9,044 nt of DNA from a bacterium (GTDB lineage: Bacteria; Pseudomonadota; Gammaproteobacteria; Burkholderiales; Methylophilaceae). Of this stretch, positions 7,934 through 9,044 are shown piece after piece. Below the pieces are notes generated by a model that made no database searches, was not told the origin of the DNA, and worked only from the letters and a program-made list of their open reading frames with translations. A program made the translations under genes and the position numbers. The stretch covers positions 1 to 9,044 of the forward strand of contig DAIDAS010000045.1 in the NCBI GenBank assembly GCA_027310505.1, given 5' to 3'. Each line of letters starts with the position of its first letter. Positions within the stretch are counted from its first letter, which is position 1.

Positions 7934-9044
7934 AAAGCTCTACTGGATTTATTCAAGCAGGTTACCCAGGAAGAAGAATTCGACGCAATCAAGATTGCGC
8001 TGGCTTCCCCCGAAAAGATCCGTTCGTGGTCTTACGGTGAGGTAAAGAAGCCGGAAACCATCAACTACCGTACTTTCAAGCCGGAGCGTGACGGTCTGTT
8101 CTGCTCCAAGATCTTTGGCCCGACCAAGGATTACGAGTGCTTGTGCGGCAAGTACAAGCGCCTCAAGCATCGCGGCGTGATCTGCGAAAAGTGCGGCGTC
8201 GAAGTCACCCTGTCCAAGGTGCGTCGCGAGCGTATGGGCCACATCGAGCTGGCCTCTCCGGTTGCGCACATCTGGTTCCTGAAGTCCCTGCCCAGCCGTC
8301 TGGGCATGGTGCTGGACATCGCCCTGCGCGACATCGAGCGTGTGCTGTACTTTGAAGCCTACATCGTGATCGACCCGGGCATGACCCCGCTGACCCGTTG
8401 CCAGTTGCTGACCGAAGACGACTACCTAGCCAAGGTGGAAGAATACGGTGACGAATTCAGCGCCATCATGGGTGCCGAAGGCGTGCGCGAACTGTTGCGC
8501 ACCATGGACCTGCATGGCGTTGTGGAAAAGCTGCGCCGCGAACTGTCCGAAACCGGAAGCGAGGCCAAGATCAAGAAGATCGCCAAGCGCCTCAAGGTGC
8601 TCGAGGCATTCCAGAAGTCCGGCATCAAGCCGGAATGGATGATCCTAGAAGTGCTGCCGGTGCTGCCGCCGGAACTACGTCCGCTGGTACCGCTGGATGG
8701 CGGCCGCTTCGCCACTTCTGACCTGAACGATCTGTATCGTCGCGTCATCAACCGTAACAACCGCCTGAAGCGTCTGCTGGAACTGAAGGCGCCGGAAATC
8801 ATCGTGCGCAACGAAAAGCGCATGCTGCAGGAGTCCGTGGACTCGCTGCTGGACAACGGTCGTCGCGGCAAAGCCATGACGGGCGCCAACAAGCGTCCGC
8901 TGAAGTCGCTGGCCGACATGATCAAGGGCAAGGGCGGTCGCTTCCGTCAGAACCTGCTGGGCAAGCGCGTCGACTACTCCGGCCGTTCCGTGATCGTGGT
9001 GGGTCCGCAACTCAAGCTGCACCAGTGCGGTCTGCCGAAGAAGA
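7931..9044 (+). CDS. rpoC: DNA-directed RNA polymerase subunit beta', N-terminal part
   Basis: The first 371 residues of RpoC are present and the frame is still open at the window end, so the gene is cut by the edge, not broken. The N-terminus MKALLDLFKQ leads into EEFDAIKIALASP and KPETINYRTFKPERDGLFC. The zinc-binding cysteines are intact at 70, 72, 85 and 88 (ECLCGKYKRLKHRGVICEKC). The clamp helices that bind sigma factor are at about 264-310, including DLNDLYRRVINRNNRLKR (264-281) with Arg275. The switch region LLGKRVDYSGRS is near the end. The catalytic NADFDGD motif lies downstream outside the window. The start is GTG, 10 nt after rpoB. Numbering matches E. coli RpoC without gaps across these motifs. 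Confidence 0.98.
   Translation, partial: MKALLDLFKQVTQEEEFDAIKIALASPEKIRSWSYGEVKKPETINYRTFKPERDGLFCSKIFGPTKDYECLCGKYKRLKHRGVICEKCGVEVTLSKVRRERMGHIELASPVAHIWFLKSLPSRLGMVLDIALRDIERVLYFEAYIVIDPGMTPLTRCQLLTEDDYLAKVEEYGDEFSAIMGAEGVRELLRTMDLHGVVEKLRRELSETGSEAKIKKIAKRLKVLEAFQKSGIKPEWMILEVLPVLPPELRPLVPLDGGRFATSDLNDLYRRVINRNNRLKRLLELKAPEIIVRNEKRMLQESVDSLLDNGRRGKAMTGANKRPLKSLADMIKGKGGRFRQNLLGKRVDYSGRSVIVVGPQLKLHQCGLPKK

Overview
The window is a stretch of the conserved bacterial translation/transcription locus, all on the + strand: 3' end of tuf, tRNA-Trp(CCA), secE, nusG, rplK, rplA, rplJ, rplL, rpoB and the first third of rpoC. The proteins look betaproteobacterial. EF-Tu ends in KIIE, L10 carries the longer VPTKF-type C-terminus, RpoB is 1389 residues (Escherichia coli has 1342) with the NPLSEIT/RRVSALGPGG form of the rifampicin region, and tRNA-Trp sits between tuf and secE. 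Moderately high GC with G/C-ending codons fits this. The family (Neisseriales-like versus Nitrosomonadales/Methylophilales-like) cannot be settled by eye.

Layout. 1-141 encodes the last 46 residues of EF-Tu. 142-202 holds a strong hairpin and a small palindrome that abuts the tRNA. 203-278 is tRNA-Trp with an encoded CCA. secE (306-653) overlaps nusG (653-1189) by one base. The nusG-rplK gap (1190-1292) contains a 14-bp terminator-like hairpin followed directly by a candidate L1-binding operator. rplK (1293-1724) and rplA (1725-2420) abut with no spacer. The 271-nt stretch 2421-2691 is a highly structured leader with the L10 autoregulatory element, leading to rplJ, which begins at a TTG (2692) behind a near-perfect Shine-Dalgarno sequence. 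An AT-rich spacer precedes rplL (3250-3630). The rplL-rpoB gap (3631-3750) carries two tandem hairpins with alternative pairings, the expected site of attenuation between ribosomal protein and polymerase genes. rpoB (3751-7920) is complete. rpoC starts at a GTG (7931) and runs off the window edge.

The genes work together as follows. EF-Tu and tRNA-Trp serve elongation, SecE is part of the SecYEG translocon, NusG couples RNA polymerase to the ribosome and Rho, L11, L1, L10 and L7/L12 form the ribosomal L1 arm and factor-binding stalk, and RpoB/RpoC form the polymerase catalytic core. RNA structures between the genes are placed where they could set the ratios of these products: a terminator and L1 feedback site before rplK, an L10 feedback site before rplJ, and attenuators before rpoB.

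I found no mobile element, CRISPR array, foreign gene or undescribed system. The items worth a second look are the non-coding structures and the start-site choices. Long reverse-strand open frames are judged to be shadows of the biased codon use of the real genes.
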